Shown here piece after piece: positions 52,673 to 61,093 of a stretch of DNA of 64,000 nucleotides (the first letter of the stretch is position 1; the number at the start of each line of letters is the position of its first letter). Both the position numbers and the translations under genes were made by a program. The DNA comes from JBCDAP01 sp038747915. Its GTDB lineage: Bacteria > Planctomycetota > Phycisphaerae > Phycisphaerales > UBA1924. The notes below the pieces were generated by a model. It ran no database searches. It was not told the origin of the DNA and saw nothing but the letters and a program-made list of their open reading frames with translations. The stretch covers positions 8,029 to 72,028 of the forward strand of contig JBCDJJ010000008.1 of NCBI GenBank assembly GCA_038747915.1, in the 5' to 3' direction.

Positions 52673-53590
52673 TCAGCTCGTGCGCTCGCGGAGCTCGGCG
52701 ATCCGCTCGGTCAGGCGCACGAGCTGCGACTCGACGTCGGCGAGCTGGCCCTGCAGGTCGTGCTCGTGCCCCGCTTCGCGGAGCGCCTCCGCGGCCTGTT
52801 CGCGCTGCGCCTCCGTCAGTGAGTTGATCACGACACCGATGAAGAGGTTGAGGACGATCATCGTGCCGATGAGCACGAAGCTGCCGAAGAACACGACGGA
52901 GGTGACCGGCGCGGCCTTTGGCTCGGGGCCGACCGCTGGCGTCACCTGTGATGGGTAGACATCGGTGCCGTGGATCTGGCTGTACATCAGATCGGTCCAG
53001 TCTTCGAGCGTGATGGTGCGGAAGAGGCTGAGGGCCGAGCGTTCGAGCGTGCCGAAGTTGGCGGGGTCGTTACCGGCGAAGAGTTTGGTGCCGACGACGG
53101 CGTACATATAGAACAGCAAGACGAGCAGCACGCCGACGTAGGCGATGGACGGGATGCTCTTGAGCAGCGCGCCGATGACGAGCTGCAGCTGGGGGATGGC
53201 GGTGAGCAGCCGGAGCGCGCGCACGACGCGGACCAGCCGCAGGGCGGTGGCGGACTGGCTGTCGATAGGGACGAGGCAGACCGCGACGATGACGAAGTCG
53301 AAGACGTTCCACCCGTTCTTGAAGAACCGCCAGGGCTTCGTGCCGTACGCCCCGATGCGGAGGACGATCTCGATGGTGAACAGGACAAGGATGATTCGAT
53401 CGACGAGACGGAACAGTCCCTCGCGCGGTTCGGCGAGCACCGGGTAGGTCTCGAGACCAACGACGAGTGCGGCGAACACGATAAGTGCTGTCACCGCGTT
53501 CTGGAAGAGTCGGTGCGTCGTCACGCGGTGACAGAACAGGGCGATCGGCCCGCGCTGGATGTTGAGATAGTCGGGTGAACGGTGCGGCAT
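52673..53590 (-). CDS. Voltage-gated ion channel (BacNav-like) with acidic selectivity filter
   Basis: A 305-residue six-helix channel subunit, expected to form tetramers. S4 carries arginines every third residue (TALRLVRVVRALRLLTAIPQ, near residues 115-134). The selectivity filter is TITLEDWTDLMY (filter TLEDWTD at 194-200). Sodium channels of the NaChBac/NavAb type have LESW there; the two additional aspartates match positions where engineered Asp make such channels calcium-selective. The cytoplasmic tail is a coiled coil (LTEAQREQAAEALREAGHEH onward) of the kind that assembles BacNav tetramers. Calcium preference is inference. Confidence 0.85.
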   Translation of the reverse strand: MPHRSPDYLNIQRGPIALFCHRVTTHRLFQNAVTALIVFAALVVGLETYPVLAEPREGLFRLVDRIILVLFTIEIVLRIGAYGTKPWRFFKNGWNVFDFVIVAVCLVPIDSQSATALRLVRVVRALRLLTAIPQLQLVIGALLKSIPSIAYVGVLLVLLFYMYAVVGTKLFAGNDPANFGTLERSALSLFRTITLEDWTDLMYSQIHGTDVYPSQVTPAVGPEPKAAPVTSVVFFGSFVLIGTMIVLNLFIGVVINSLTEAQREQAAEALREAGHEHDLQGQLADVESQLVRLTERIAELRERTS

Positions 53591-53626
53591 GTCCTCCCCC
53601 TCGTCAGCGAGCGACGCCTTACCTGC

Positions 53627-54202
53627 TCACACCTCCATGATCTCTCCACTCTTGCTCTTGATGAGCGAGTCGATCTCGCCCTCGTACTGTTTGAGGAGGT
53701 CTTGGATTTCTTCCTTGAGGGTTTTGAGTTCGTCTTCGGGGAGGTGGGCGTCTTTGTCTTTACCGAGCTGCTCGGCGTGTTTGTTGGCGTCGCGGCGGGC
53801 GTTGCGGCAGCTGACCTTGGCGTCTTCGCCGAACTTCTTGGCCTGGGCGGCGAGCTGCTGACGCCGTTCTTTGCTGAGCGGCGGGATGTTGATGCGGATG
53901 GCCTTGCCCTCGGCCTGCGGGTTGAGGCCAAGGTTGGACTCCTCGAGTGCCTTCTTGATGGCGCCGAGAGAAGAGGGGTCGAACGGCTGCACGAGGATCT
54001 GGGTGGCCTCGGGGACAGAGATGGCAGCGAGGGACTTCAGGTCCTGCGTGGAGCCGTAGTAATCGACCTTGACGAACTCGACGAGGGCGGTGGAGGCACG
54101 GCCCGTGCGGAGCCCCCGCAGCTCGTGCTTGAGGTGGTCGACCGACTTGGTCATGTGGTGCTCGGCGTCGGTAAGGATGGAGTCGGGGGTGAGCGTGGCC
54201 AT
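53627..54202 (-). CDS. frr: Ribosome recycling factor
   Basis: RRF, which splits post-termination ribosomes with EF-G. The 191-residue product is of normal length and contains the helical-bundle segments KSVDHLKHELRGLRTGRAS, VPEATQILVQPFD, INIPPLSKERRQQL and the C-terminal KQYEGEIDSLIKSKSGEIM. AGGAG stands 7 bases before the ATG at 54200-54202. The usual neighbour pyrH is not present; the ion channel follows on the same strand. Confidence 0.95.
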   Translation of the reverse strand: MATLTPDSILTDAEHHMTKSVDHLKHELRGLRTGRASTALVEFVKVDYYGSTQDLKSLAAISVPEATQILVQPFDPSSLGAIKKALEESNLGLNPQAEGKAIRINIPPLSKERRQQLAAQAKKFGEDAKVSCRNARRDANKHAEQLGKDKDAHLPEDELKTLKEEIQDLLKQYEGEIDSLIKSKSGEIMEV

Positions 54203-54378
54203 GGCTAGGCTCCTGGGTCGGGTCAGCCATCGTACTGCGCCACCCACGGGGCTGGCAGTACACGGGATGGTGCGGCGTTCTGCGGTGCAGCGGGGTGTTC
54301 GCGTGGTGCGCGGCCGTGGCACACGCTGTGCGAATGCTGGTGTCCCGGGTTGAACGGGTGATCTGGAAGTGGGAGCCG

Positions 54379-55416
54379 ATGTCAGCGGAACTCATCGTCA
54401 ACTGGTCGAAGGGGGTCGGTCCCTCCGGTGCGGCGTTGTCGGGCGATGCGCTCTCGGAGTTGCTCGCCGAGCTGCGTCCGACGAGCTGGATCACCGGGCC
54501 GAGGAGGTTCGCGGGCCCGTTCTCGATCGCGTGCCCGGGTGTGCCGGCGGGGCTGTTCACGGTCTCGACCGGCCGGATGCTGGTGCGCCATCCTCCCGAT
54601 GCCACACCGGTCGAGGTGAAGATCGGGGAGGTCGTGGTGGTGGTGGGTGGTGAGACCGTGGTGCTGTGCGACCATATGCAGACGCCGGTGCGGCGTCTCG
54701 AGCGGGTGCTGACACGTGAGCAAATCCGAAGTCGGCGTCCGGTGACCATTGGTCAGGGCGAGACCATGGTGGAGTTCATCGGTGCCGCGATGCGGTTCGA
54801 CCCCGGCGCCTCGGGTGTGCTGCTGGCCTCGCTCCCATCCGTGTTTGTTGTGCGTGATGAGGATGATGGCGAACTGACCTCCGCAGTGTCGATGCTGCGT
54901 GCATACGCGTCGGACGCGTCGGCCGGGAGTCAGGCGTTCCTCAACTGTGTGGTGAACGCGATCTTTGTGGAGTCGATCCGTCGACACCTCTCGACGGCGC
55001 CGCCCGAGCGGGGTGTGCTGCGCGCGTCGTCGGACGAGCAGATCGGTCCTGTCGTTGCGCTGATCCACGCGGCGCCCGCGGAGCCGTGGGACATCGGTCG
55101 GCTCGCGCGTGAAGCGGGGCTCGCTCGGAGCACGTTCTGTGAACGGTTCCGCGCTCTCGTCGGTGAGCCACCCGCGGGATATCTGCGTACGGTTCGGCTG
55201 CGACGCGCCGCCTCGCTGCTGCGCACGACGGGCTTGGATCTCTCTGCGATCGCGTCTCGGGTTGGCTACCAGTCGCAGGGTGCGCTCGGGACCGCGTTCA
55301 AGAACTGGTCCGGCCAGACACCGGGCGAGTATCGACACGCGACACGGTCGTCGCACGGGCTCCGCCCTGGCGACGATCCTTCGGTGTACACCAAGGCGAT
55401 CACGCCGTCCGATTGA
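54379..55416 (+). CDS. AraC-family transcriptional regulator
   Basis: A 345-residue regulator. The N-terminal half looks like the cupin_6-type AraC ligand domain (SWITGPRRFAGPFSIACPGV, VEVKIGEVVVVVGGETVVLC). The C-terminal pair of helix-turn-helix motifs is IGRLAREAGLARSTFCERFR and LSAIASRVGYQSQGALGTAF, with WSGQTPGEYR closing. No signal peptide. I start at ATG 54379 (GGGAG just upstream); the frame is open a little further. Its final 17 bases overlap the convergent gene at 55400. Ligand and targets are unknown. Confidence 0.85.
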   Translation: MSAELIVNWSKGVGPSGAALSGDALSELLAELRPTSWITGPRRFAGPFSIACPGVPAGLFTVSTGRMLVRHPPDATPVEVKIGEVVVVVGGETVVLCDHMQTPVRRLERVLTREQIRSRRPVTIGQGETMVEFIGAAMRFDPGASGVLLASLPSVFVVRDEDDGELTSAVSMLRAYASDASAGSQAFLNCVVNAIFVESIRRHLSTAPPERGVLRASSDEQIGPVVALIHAAPAEPWDIGRLAREAGLARSTFCERFRALVGEPPAGYLRTVRLRRAASLLRTTGLDLSAIASRVGYQSQGALGTAFKNWSGQTPGEYRHATRSSHGLRPGDDPSVYTKAITPSD

Positions 55417-55963
55417 ACAGGCTGCCAGGTGGCAGGTTCTGGAGGTAGCCCAGCAGGTCGGAGCCCGCGCTCTGACCTTGAGCCTCCTCGTCCTCGGACT
55501 CGCCGAGGCTCTCGAGCAAGGTGTTGATGAGCTCGTTGGGATCGGAGCCACCGACGGAGATTCCCCCGACACCTCCCCCACCACCAGCGCCGAAAGCGCC
55601 TGCAAACTGGGATGGGTCGGGCAGGCCGAGGCTCTCGAAGGCCGAGCTCAGCGACGACTTGAGTTCGGCGGGATCGATGCCGGCCTCTTCGAGCACGCCG
55701 GTGATCGAACTCTCGATAGCCGCTCGTGGGTCGCCCGTGCCGTCGTACGACTCGAGCGCGGACTGCACCGCGGTCTCGAGCTCGCCGCGCAGGCCGGCGA
55801 GCTGACTGGTGTCGAAGCCCGCGTCCTCCAACGCGGCCTGGAACTGTGCCTTGTTCTCAGCGGACGGCTGAGGGAAGGATGCGCCACCGCTCCGCGGCTG
55901 GCTCTGGAACTGCTGCAGGATCTGCGTGAGTTGCGATGATCCTGCGCTGGCGATCGCGCTCAT
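55400..55963 (-). CDS. Hypothetical protein with helical body and Gly-rich loop
   Basis: A 187-residue protein without a signal peptide. The N-terminus is Ser/Gln-rich, and the centre has amphipathic helices (TSQLAGLRGELETAVQSALE, AIESSITGVLEEAGIDPAEL, SSLSSAFESLGLPD) that may form a four-helix or EF-hand-like bundle. A run AFGAGGGGGVGG and an acidic Ser/Glu tail follow. No family is recognised. AAGGAG lies 6 bases before the ATG, so the gene is probably real. Tail-to-tail overlap of 17 bases with the AraC gene. Confidence 0.6.
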   Translation of the reverse strand: MSAIASAGSSQLTQILQQFQSQPRSGGASFPQPSAENKAQFQAALEDAGFDTSQLAGLRGELETAVQSALESYDGTGDPRAAIESSITGVLEEAGIDPAELKSSLSSAFESLGLPDPSQFAGAFGAGGGGGVGGISVGGSDPNELINTLLESLGESEDEEAQGQSAGSDLLGYLQNLPPGSLFNRTA

Positions 55964-56302
55964 GCGGATCTCCTTGCGTGAGATTCGCGCGAACCAGCCG
56001 GGGCACACGCCCGGCGTCAGTGTCAGTTCGCGCCGACCTCTGTATCGCCGCACTCGACGTGCCGACGCCGCTCCAATCTGTCCGAAAAAACAGTGCCTGT
56101 GTCCGAAGTGCCGTGTCATCGAGCACCGAGTGTTCGATGCCTTCTTGTCACCGGACGAACGCGAATGATGCACCATCAGAACGTCCGGGTGTGCCCGCGC
56201 GCGATGCTGTTCGATGCCTTGGCATCGCGATATCGGTGCGGATACACGACATCTGATGGACATGCGCGGCGCAACTCTTGACGTCGATGCAGCGCAAAGG
56301 TG
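55964..56302. other. Gene-free stretch
   Basis: No credible gene or repeat is seen. The frames here are Arg-rich shadows of composition. It must hold the promoter of the leftward hypothetical gene and ends beside the terminator of the large secreted protein. Confidence 0.5.
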
Positions 56303-56342
56303 GAACGAAACAAGCCCCGCAGCGTGTCGGCGCCACGGGGCT
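56303..56342 (-). terminator. Terminator of the three-repeat secreted protein
   Basis: On the minus strand, stem AGCCCCG (56342-56336) pairs with CGGGGCT (56319-56313), followed by TGTTTCGTT. A moderately strong intrinsic terminator about 80 bases after the stop codon. Confidence 0.65.
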
Positions 56343-56419
56343 CGGAGTAGATCATGCCGAGATGTCGGTGCCCACCGCTTCACGACTGTCGTGGGCAGAC
56401 TCTTCGGCGCGGATCATGA

Positions 56420-59152
56420 TTACGGGCACGGACAGATCACAAAGGTGCTGGGGTTGGAGCCGCCTGACCACGTCGGGCCATCGACGAGGCAGTCGGTGTA
56501 GCCGAGCTTGATGACCGGGAAGGGCCCCGAGGTGTCGACCGTGCACTCGATCTGCGGGATACCCGCAGCGATGTACGCCTGGGTGATGATGTCGCAGATG
56601 ATGCCCGCGAGCGTCACGGGGTCGATCGGGACCGTACCGGTGTTCTTGATCCCAGGGATCGTGACATCCGGCGAGCGAACAGTGCAGTAGGCACGGAGGA
56701 AGATGCTCACCATCTCGCCCGGCTGGAGCGAGGTGGTCATGGGCAGGCAGAGCTTGCCCACGCCGGTCGGGTCGAAGAACCACGACTCGGTCGGGAGGCC
56801 ACCCGGGCAGAAGGCCTGTTCCTGTCCGTCGCCGCCGCGGGGCTCCCACCCGAAGCCGCCGTCGTCGGCGGGCTGTGCGCCGGGGTCTGGCTGCCAGATC
56901 CACGGCAGACCGGGTACCGGTCCATCGAGGACGAGGTCGATGGCGCCGGGACCGGGCAGCGGCGGCAGGTCGGGGTCTACCCGCAGACCCTGGCCGCAGA
57001 CGAGCAGGATCTGTCCACCCTGCACGTTGGCACCAACCGGGAGCACGATCGCCGTGATCTTGGTGATCTCGGTGTCGACGGGCTGCACGTTGAGCACCTG
57101 GAAGAGCTGTCCGCCGGTGGTCGAGAGGCAGAGCTGGTCGGGCCCCTTGTCGGGCGGGAAGTTGCAGACGAAGAGGCAGATGCGCTCGCCGGGCTCGCCC
57201 GGGATGTTGTTCATGTTGTCGTCGAGGGCGAGGATGTCCTTGATCTCGATGGGCGGCGCCTTGGTCCCGCAGATCTCGTCGCACCCGACGAGGTTGCGGC
57301 AGACCGCGACCTGCGTCCAGGGCAGACCGGTCTCGGCGACACCGCCTGTGACCTCACAGTCGGTGTAGCCAAGCGAGACCTTCCAGCTGCCGTCGGCGAG
57401 TTCCTCGACGCGGCAGTCGATCTCGTTGATGGGGTTCGGACCGCTCGTGAAGGCATCCGTGATCGCGCGGCAGATGAGGCTAGCGAACTGCTCACAATCG
57501 AGCTCGCCGCAGATGGCGATCTTCGGGATATTGATGTCGGGGCGGCGGATCGGGCACCAGAGGCGTAGCAGGATCTCGACCACATCGCACCGCTCGGTCT
57601 TGAAGTCGCGCGGGATGACGAGGCACTGACGGCCGTTCTCCAGCGTCCACTTGGCGACGAACTTCTTGTCGGTGGGGTCGCCTCGGAAGGCCACGAAGTC
57701 GCCGCCGGCGACCATGCCACCACCCTGGAGAGGCTCCCACTTCCAGATGGGATCGATCGGGCAGGCCTGCGGATCGGGGTCGGGGATGTCGTTGCACTCG
57801 CCGTCGCCGAACATGATCTGGAAACGGCCGGGCACACCCGCGGCACCGGGCGGCACCTGGAAGATGCAGGCGGTGATCTTGATGCACGGCTCGCCGGTGC
57901 CGGGCTCATCGACCACCTGGATATCCTTGACGTCGAAGACGACGCCGTTGCTGCCGAGCATGCAGACGTCCTTTGGGTCGATAGTGCCGGGGGTGACGCC
58001 GCGCGGGAGGTCGTCCGGATCGATGAAGACGCAGACGGTCTCGCCGGGTTCGCCGGGGACACCGTTCTGGTTGTCGTCGTTGACGATCCAGTCCTTGACG
58101 GTCGGACCGCCGTTCTCGCAGATCTCGTCGCAGTCCTCAGCGGGGCCCTCGATGCAGACATAGGCGAACGGACGGGCCGGTCCCTGGTTGAACTGCCACG
58201 CGGGCGAATCGATGTCGCAGTCCGGGTACGTCAGACAGATGGTGCACACATCGTTCGAGCACACGATCTCGCAGTTGATCGTCACGCCGCGGTTCGCGAA
58301 CGCGGTGACGATGGCATCGCAGATGAGTCGGGCGACATCGACCGCTGTCGGGTTCTCCTTACAGATGACGATCCGCGGGATGTTGACATCGATGATGCGG
58401 AAGCCCGTGCACCACGCCCGGAACTGCACTGTGATCTCATCGCACCGCTCCCACCGACCGTCATCGGGCAAGTCGAAGCAGAGTGCGCCGTCCCGAAACT
58501 CCCACGTTGTCTGGAACTTCTTACCGGGCGGCGGTGGCGGCGGGTCGGCGACGGGGCCGAAGTCGTCTTGGCCGGGTAGCACCAGGCCAGGGTTATTGGG
58601 ATTGCCCTGCCACACCCAGACATCGGGATCGATCGCGCCGCCGGGTGGGTTCCTGATCGGTCCGCGGTTGCCGTCACCAAATCCGATCATCACCTCGCCG
58701 GGATCGACGCCCGCATCGGGTGGCAGCGGTAGCGGCGTGAGCACGAGCTTGATGTCGTTCTGCAGCCCCTGGATGAGCTCAAGGCCGTCGAAGGCGACAC
58801 CGTTGTCGACGAACGCGCAGACATCGTCGGGGGTGAGATTGCCGGCATCGGGGATGTTCGCCAGCGTGAGACACACCGGCTCACCCGGGGCAGCGTCCCG
58901 AGGCTCGAGACCGAGCAGAATCGGGTCGCAGCCCTGAGCGAGCAGCTGTGCGGCGCGGGCGACATCGAAACCGTCGGATCCTGGGAATCCGTCGAGATCG
59001 GGGATGTTGGTGAAGAACAGAGCTGCATCGGCCCCGTCGATGGCGCCGCTACCATCGGCATCACCCGGACAGGGCTGCTGCGCAATGATGCCGCTCGCGC
59101 AGGCCAGAACGATCGCGCCGAGACCACGTCTCGTGGGCACATAGGTACACAT
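56420..59152 (-). CDS. Large secreted cysteine-rich protein with dockerin-like module and three repeats
   Basis: A 910-residue exported protein. After the signal peptide (CASGIIAQQP), residues 28-75 form a dockerin/EF-hand-like module (CPGDADGSGAIDGADAALFF, then DGFDVARAAQLL). The remainder is three repeats of about 280 residues. Each contains a PGEP segment at its start, a KKFxxxWxxxDG/ENG block, a CxDxxIPxIxIC block, and an ICDAIxxAF helix. Cysteines are spaced regularly and should form disulfides. No enzymatic motif is seen; a structural or extracellular binding role is plausible. GAGAGG lies about 11 bases before the ATG, and a terminator follows. Confidence 0.75.
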   Translation of the reverse strand: MCTYVPTRRGLGAIVLACASGIIAQQPCPGDADGSGAIDGADAALFFTNIPDLDGFPGSDGFDVARAAQLLAQGCDPILLGLEPRDAAPGEPVCLTLANIPDAGNLTPDDVCAFVDNGVAFDGLELIQGLQNDIKLVLTPLPLPPDAGVDPGEVMIGFGDGNRGPIRNPPGGAIDPDVWVWQGNPNNPGLVLPGQDDFGPVADPPPPPPGKKFQTTWEFRDGALCFDLPDDGRWERCDEITVQFRAWCTGFRIIDVNIPRIVICKENPTAVDVARLICDAIVTAFANRGVTINCEIVCSNDVCTICLTYPDCDIDSPAWQFNQGPARPFAYVCIEGPAEDCDEICENGGPTVKDWIVNDDNQNGVPGEPGETVCVFIDPDDLPRGVTPGTIDPKDVCMLGSNGVVFDVKDIQVVDEPGTGEPCIKITACIFQVPPGAAGVPGRFQIMFGDGECNDIPDPDPQACPIDPIWKWEPLQGGGMVAGGDFVAFRGDPTDKKFVAKWTLENGRQCLVIPRDFKTERCDVVEILLRLWCPIRRPDINIPKIAICGELDCEQFASLICRAITDAFTSGPNPINEIDCRVEELADGSWKVSLGYTDCEVTGGVAETGLPWTQVAVCRNLVGCDEICGTKAPPIEIKDILALDDNMNNIPGEPGERICLFVCNFPPDKGPDQLCLSTTGGQLFQVLNVQPVDTEITKITAIVLPVGANVQGGQILLVCGQGLRVDPDLPPLPGPGAIDLVLDGPVPGLPWIWQPDPGAQPADDGGFGWEPRGGDGQEQAFCPGGLPTESWFFDPTGVGKLCLPMTTSLQPGEMVSIFLRAYCTVRSPDVTIPGIKNTGTVPIDPVTLAGIICDIITQAYIAAGIPQIECTVDTSGPFPVIKLGYTDCLVDGPTWSGGSNPSTFVICPCP

Positions 59153-59572
59153 TATTATGATGTCCTCTCGTTAGAGGTTCGAGGGTTCGAACACATACCA
59201 TCGGATCCCTCGGGACGACCGGGAGATCGTTTTTGAACCTATCACCGATAACGGTCTCGGCAAGATGGACGTTGCCATCGAGTGGCGAAGTTTCATACAG
59301 GATCGCGTATCATATTGAAAGATCTTGATTTACGAATAGACCGTTCGTTTCAATTCGTCGGTCGCCGGTGCACAACAACCGTCGCTTCCGAGGCAGCGGC
59401 GCCGAGACATGCACTGCGGCAGGCGTCGCCTTCTTAGGTTATCCTCCACACAGGGAATCGTATATTTGGCCCCCGACCCACCACGCCCAAGTGGTTCATC
59501 ACCACCTTATGAGGTTGGTACTCTTCATCCCTTTGTACACTCGAACATGGTCTCTGAAGGAGGTTCGCACCC
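59153..59572. other. Divergent intergenic region
   Basis: About 420 bases between divergent genes, richer in A/T than average. It contains tandem TTCGA-bearing motifs (GGTTCGAGGGTTCGAACA near 59175) and several T/A-rich stretches suited to promoters. No gene is seen. Promoters for the large secreted protein and the LURP-one gene must lie here, but I cannot place them precisely. Confidence 0.5.
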
Positions 59573-60157
59573 ATGCACTCGAGCCCGGGCGAGCAGTACA
59601 CCATCCGTCGACAGATCCTGCGCCTGCTCGGTGCCGGCTTTCATATCTACGGCGAGAAGGGCCAGCTCATCGGCTTCTGCAAGCAGAAAGCGCTGCGGTT
59701 CCGCGAGGACTTCCGCCTGTTCACCGATGAGGCCCAGACCTCACCGTTCCTCACGATCACCACACAGCAGATCATCGACTTCTCCGCGGCGTACACCGTG
59801 ATGCTCCCGAGCGGCGAAGCCATCGGGTCACTGAGGCGCAAAGGGATGAAATCGACCTTTCTGCGAGACGAGTGGCTTGTGTTTGACGAGAGAGACGAGC
59901 GGATCGCGATGATCCAGGAAGACTCCCAGGGGCTCGCGCTGCTGCGACGCTTTATCGAGATCGCTGCGGTTGTTGCGCCGCAGAAGTTCACGGTCACCGC
60001 CACCGACGGCCGACCGATCGCGACACTCCGCCAGCACTTTAATCCGTTCGTCTACCGACTCGGCGTGGCGATCCATACCGAGGATGAGCGAGTCGACGAT
60101 CTGTTGATCTTGGCGGCGGGTGTGCTGATCGCGGCGATCGAGGGTCGGCAGAGCTGA
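59573..60157 (+). CDS. LURP-one/scramblase-like protein
   Basis: A 194-residue soluble protein of the LURP-one-related (Tubby-like beta barrel) family. Features are YTIRRQILRLLGAGFHIYGEKG at the N-terminus, followed by repeated strands such as GQLIGFCKQKALRFREDFRLF and GSLRRKGMKSTFLRDEW, then a hydrophobic helix near the C-terminus (DLLILAAGVLIAAIEG). AAGGAGG stands 9 bases before the ATG. Bacterial relatives are of unknown function. No operon partner. Confidence 0.75.
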   Translation: MHSSPGEQYTIRRQILRLLGAGFHIYGEKGQLIGFCKQKALRFREDFRLFTDEAQTSPFLTITTQQIIDFSAAYTVMLPSGEAIGSLRRKGMKSTFLRDEWLVFDERDERIAMIQEDSQGLALLRRFIEIAAVVAPQKFTVTATDGRPIATLRQHFNPFVYRLGVAIHTEDERVDDLLILAAGVLIAAIEGRQS

Positions 60158-60337
60158 TCCGGAGCGTGGCCGCGCGGTGAATTCGTCGGATGCACGGGTC
60201 GGGCGTCCCACGTCAAATTTGTCGTGCGCACTGAACCGAGCTTCTTCGAGAGCGGTACAGCATGTGGGCGATGGTGGTCGCCAACCGAGACCGGCGAGGA
60301 ACGGCGCCGGCTCAGACCGTGAACCGGGAGTACGACA

Positions 60338-60727
60338 ATGCAGCAGCAGCGTGGCGGAGGATCGGCCGGTCGTGGCCGATTCGTACGTGTTCGTCTGGCT
60401 CTCGGCCTCGTCGGGGCCGGTCTTGCAATGATGATCAGCGCCGGTCAGGCACCGGCCCAGGCCGGGCTGGTGGTGCCTCGGGACGAGGGGCGACCGGTGC
60501 TGCCGCAGCCGATCAACCCGTTGCGACAGACCCGGGTGAGCCGGGAGCACCCCGCGGTCGTGCGCTCCGTCGACGCGGAGATCACCGTCGACGGTCTGAT
60601 CGCGACGACCACGATCTCGATCGACCTCTGGAACCCGGGGCGGTGTGGAGTGGTCCGTGAGCCTCACGGCGCGCGGCTACGCCGATGTGTTCAGCTCGAC
60701 GCACGACACCCAAGCCACAGCACATGA
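60338..60727 (+). pseudogene. Truncated VIT-domain secreted protein
   Basis: The first 100 codons look like a real exported protein start. GGGAG lies 8 bases before the ATG, then a signal peptide (LGLVGAGLAMMISAGQAPAQ) and the opening of a vault/inter-alpha-trypsin (VIT) domain, RSVDAEITVDGLIATTTISI then DLWNPG. After WNPG the frame stops resembling the family and ends at 60727 as an Arg/His-rich tail. Full VIT-VWA proteins are several hundred residues long, so this is a deletion or frameshift remnant. A small frame overlapping the end (60645-60920) continues out of register. Confidence 0.6.
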
Positions 60728-60920
60728 TGGGCAAGAGTTGACCGAAAACACCGTGCATACCGTGACCGTCACCGAGATGGATGAACCGGGCCCAGTTCGA
60801 TTTGTGATGCTCGGCGCCGAGGCTGGCCCGGTTGTCGAACTCTTTGCGTACCCAGACCTCACCGCGGGCCCGGAGGGAACGGACGCTGCGGGGTACTTTC
60901 GCAATCGCATCGGGAGCTGA
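60645..60920 (+). CDS. Short open frame after the VIT remnant, uncertain
   Basis: A 91-residue frame opening MEWSVSLTARGYADVF and ending AGPVVELFAYPDL, then AAGYFRNRIGS. The end vaguely recalls the closing strands of a VOC/glyoxalase domain. It has no clear ribosome site and overlaps the VIT remnant out of frame. It is probably part of the same decayed locus. An intrinsic terminator lies 26 bases after it, which suggests that a real transcript once ended here. Confidence 0.35.
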   Translation: MEWSVSLTARGYADVFSSTHDTQATAHDGQELTENTVHTVTVTEMDEPGPVRFVMLGAEAGPVVELFAYPDLTAGPEGTDAAGYFRNRIGS

Positions 60921-60945
60921 CTCCTGCACGCCCGCCGCCTCACCC

Positions 60946-61001
60946 AGCGGGCCACGCCACACCACCAGATGCAGAGGTGTGTGGCAGGCCCGCTTTCTCT
61001 T
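60946..61001 (+). terminator. Intrinsic terminator after the decayed VIT locus
   Basis: AGCGGGCC (60946-60953) pairs with GGCCCGCT (60987-60994). The inner GCCACACC/GGTGTGGC-like pairing extends the stem, followed by a TTTCTCTT tract. Confidence 0.75.
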
Positions 61002-61093
61002 GCACACGTGCGAGCGCATGAAAAGACCTCGGTGCGGGGCCTTTGTACACACGAGCATGGTCAGCGTGGGCCGAGCCGATCTGGCTCAGCGGC

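Noticed and set aside
60645..60920. VOC/glyoxalase enzyme
   Set aside because: Only a vague similarity in the last strands and no metal ligands; kept as an uncertain frame.
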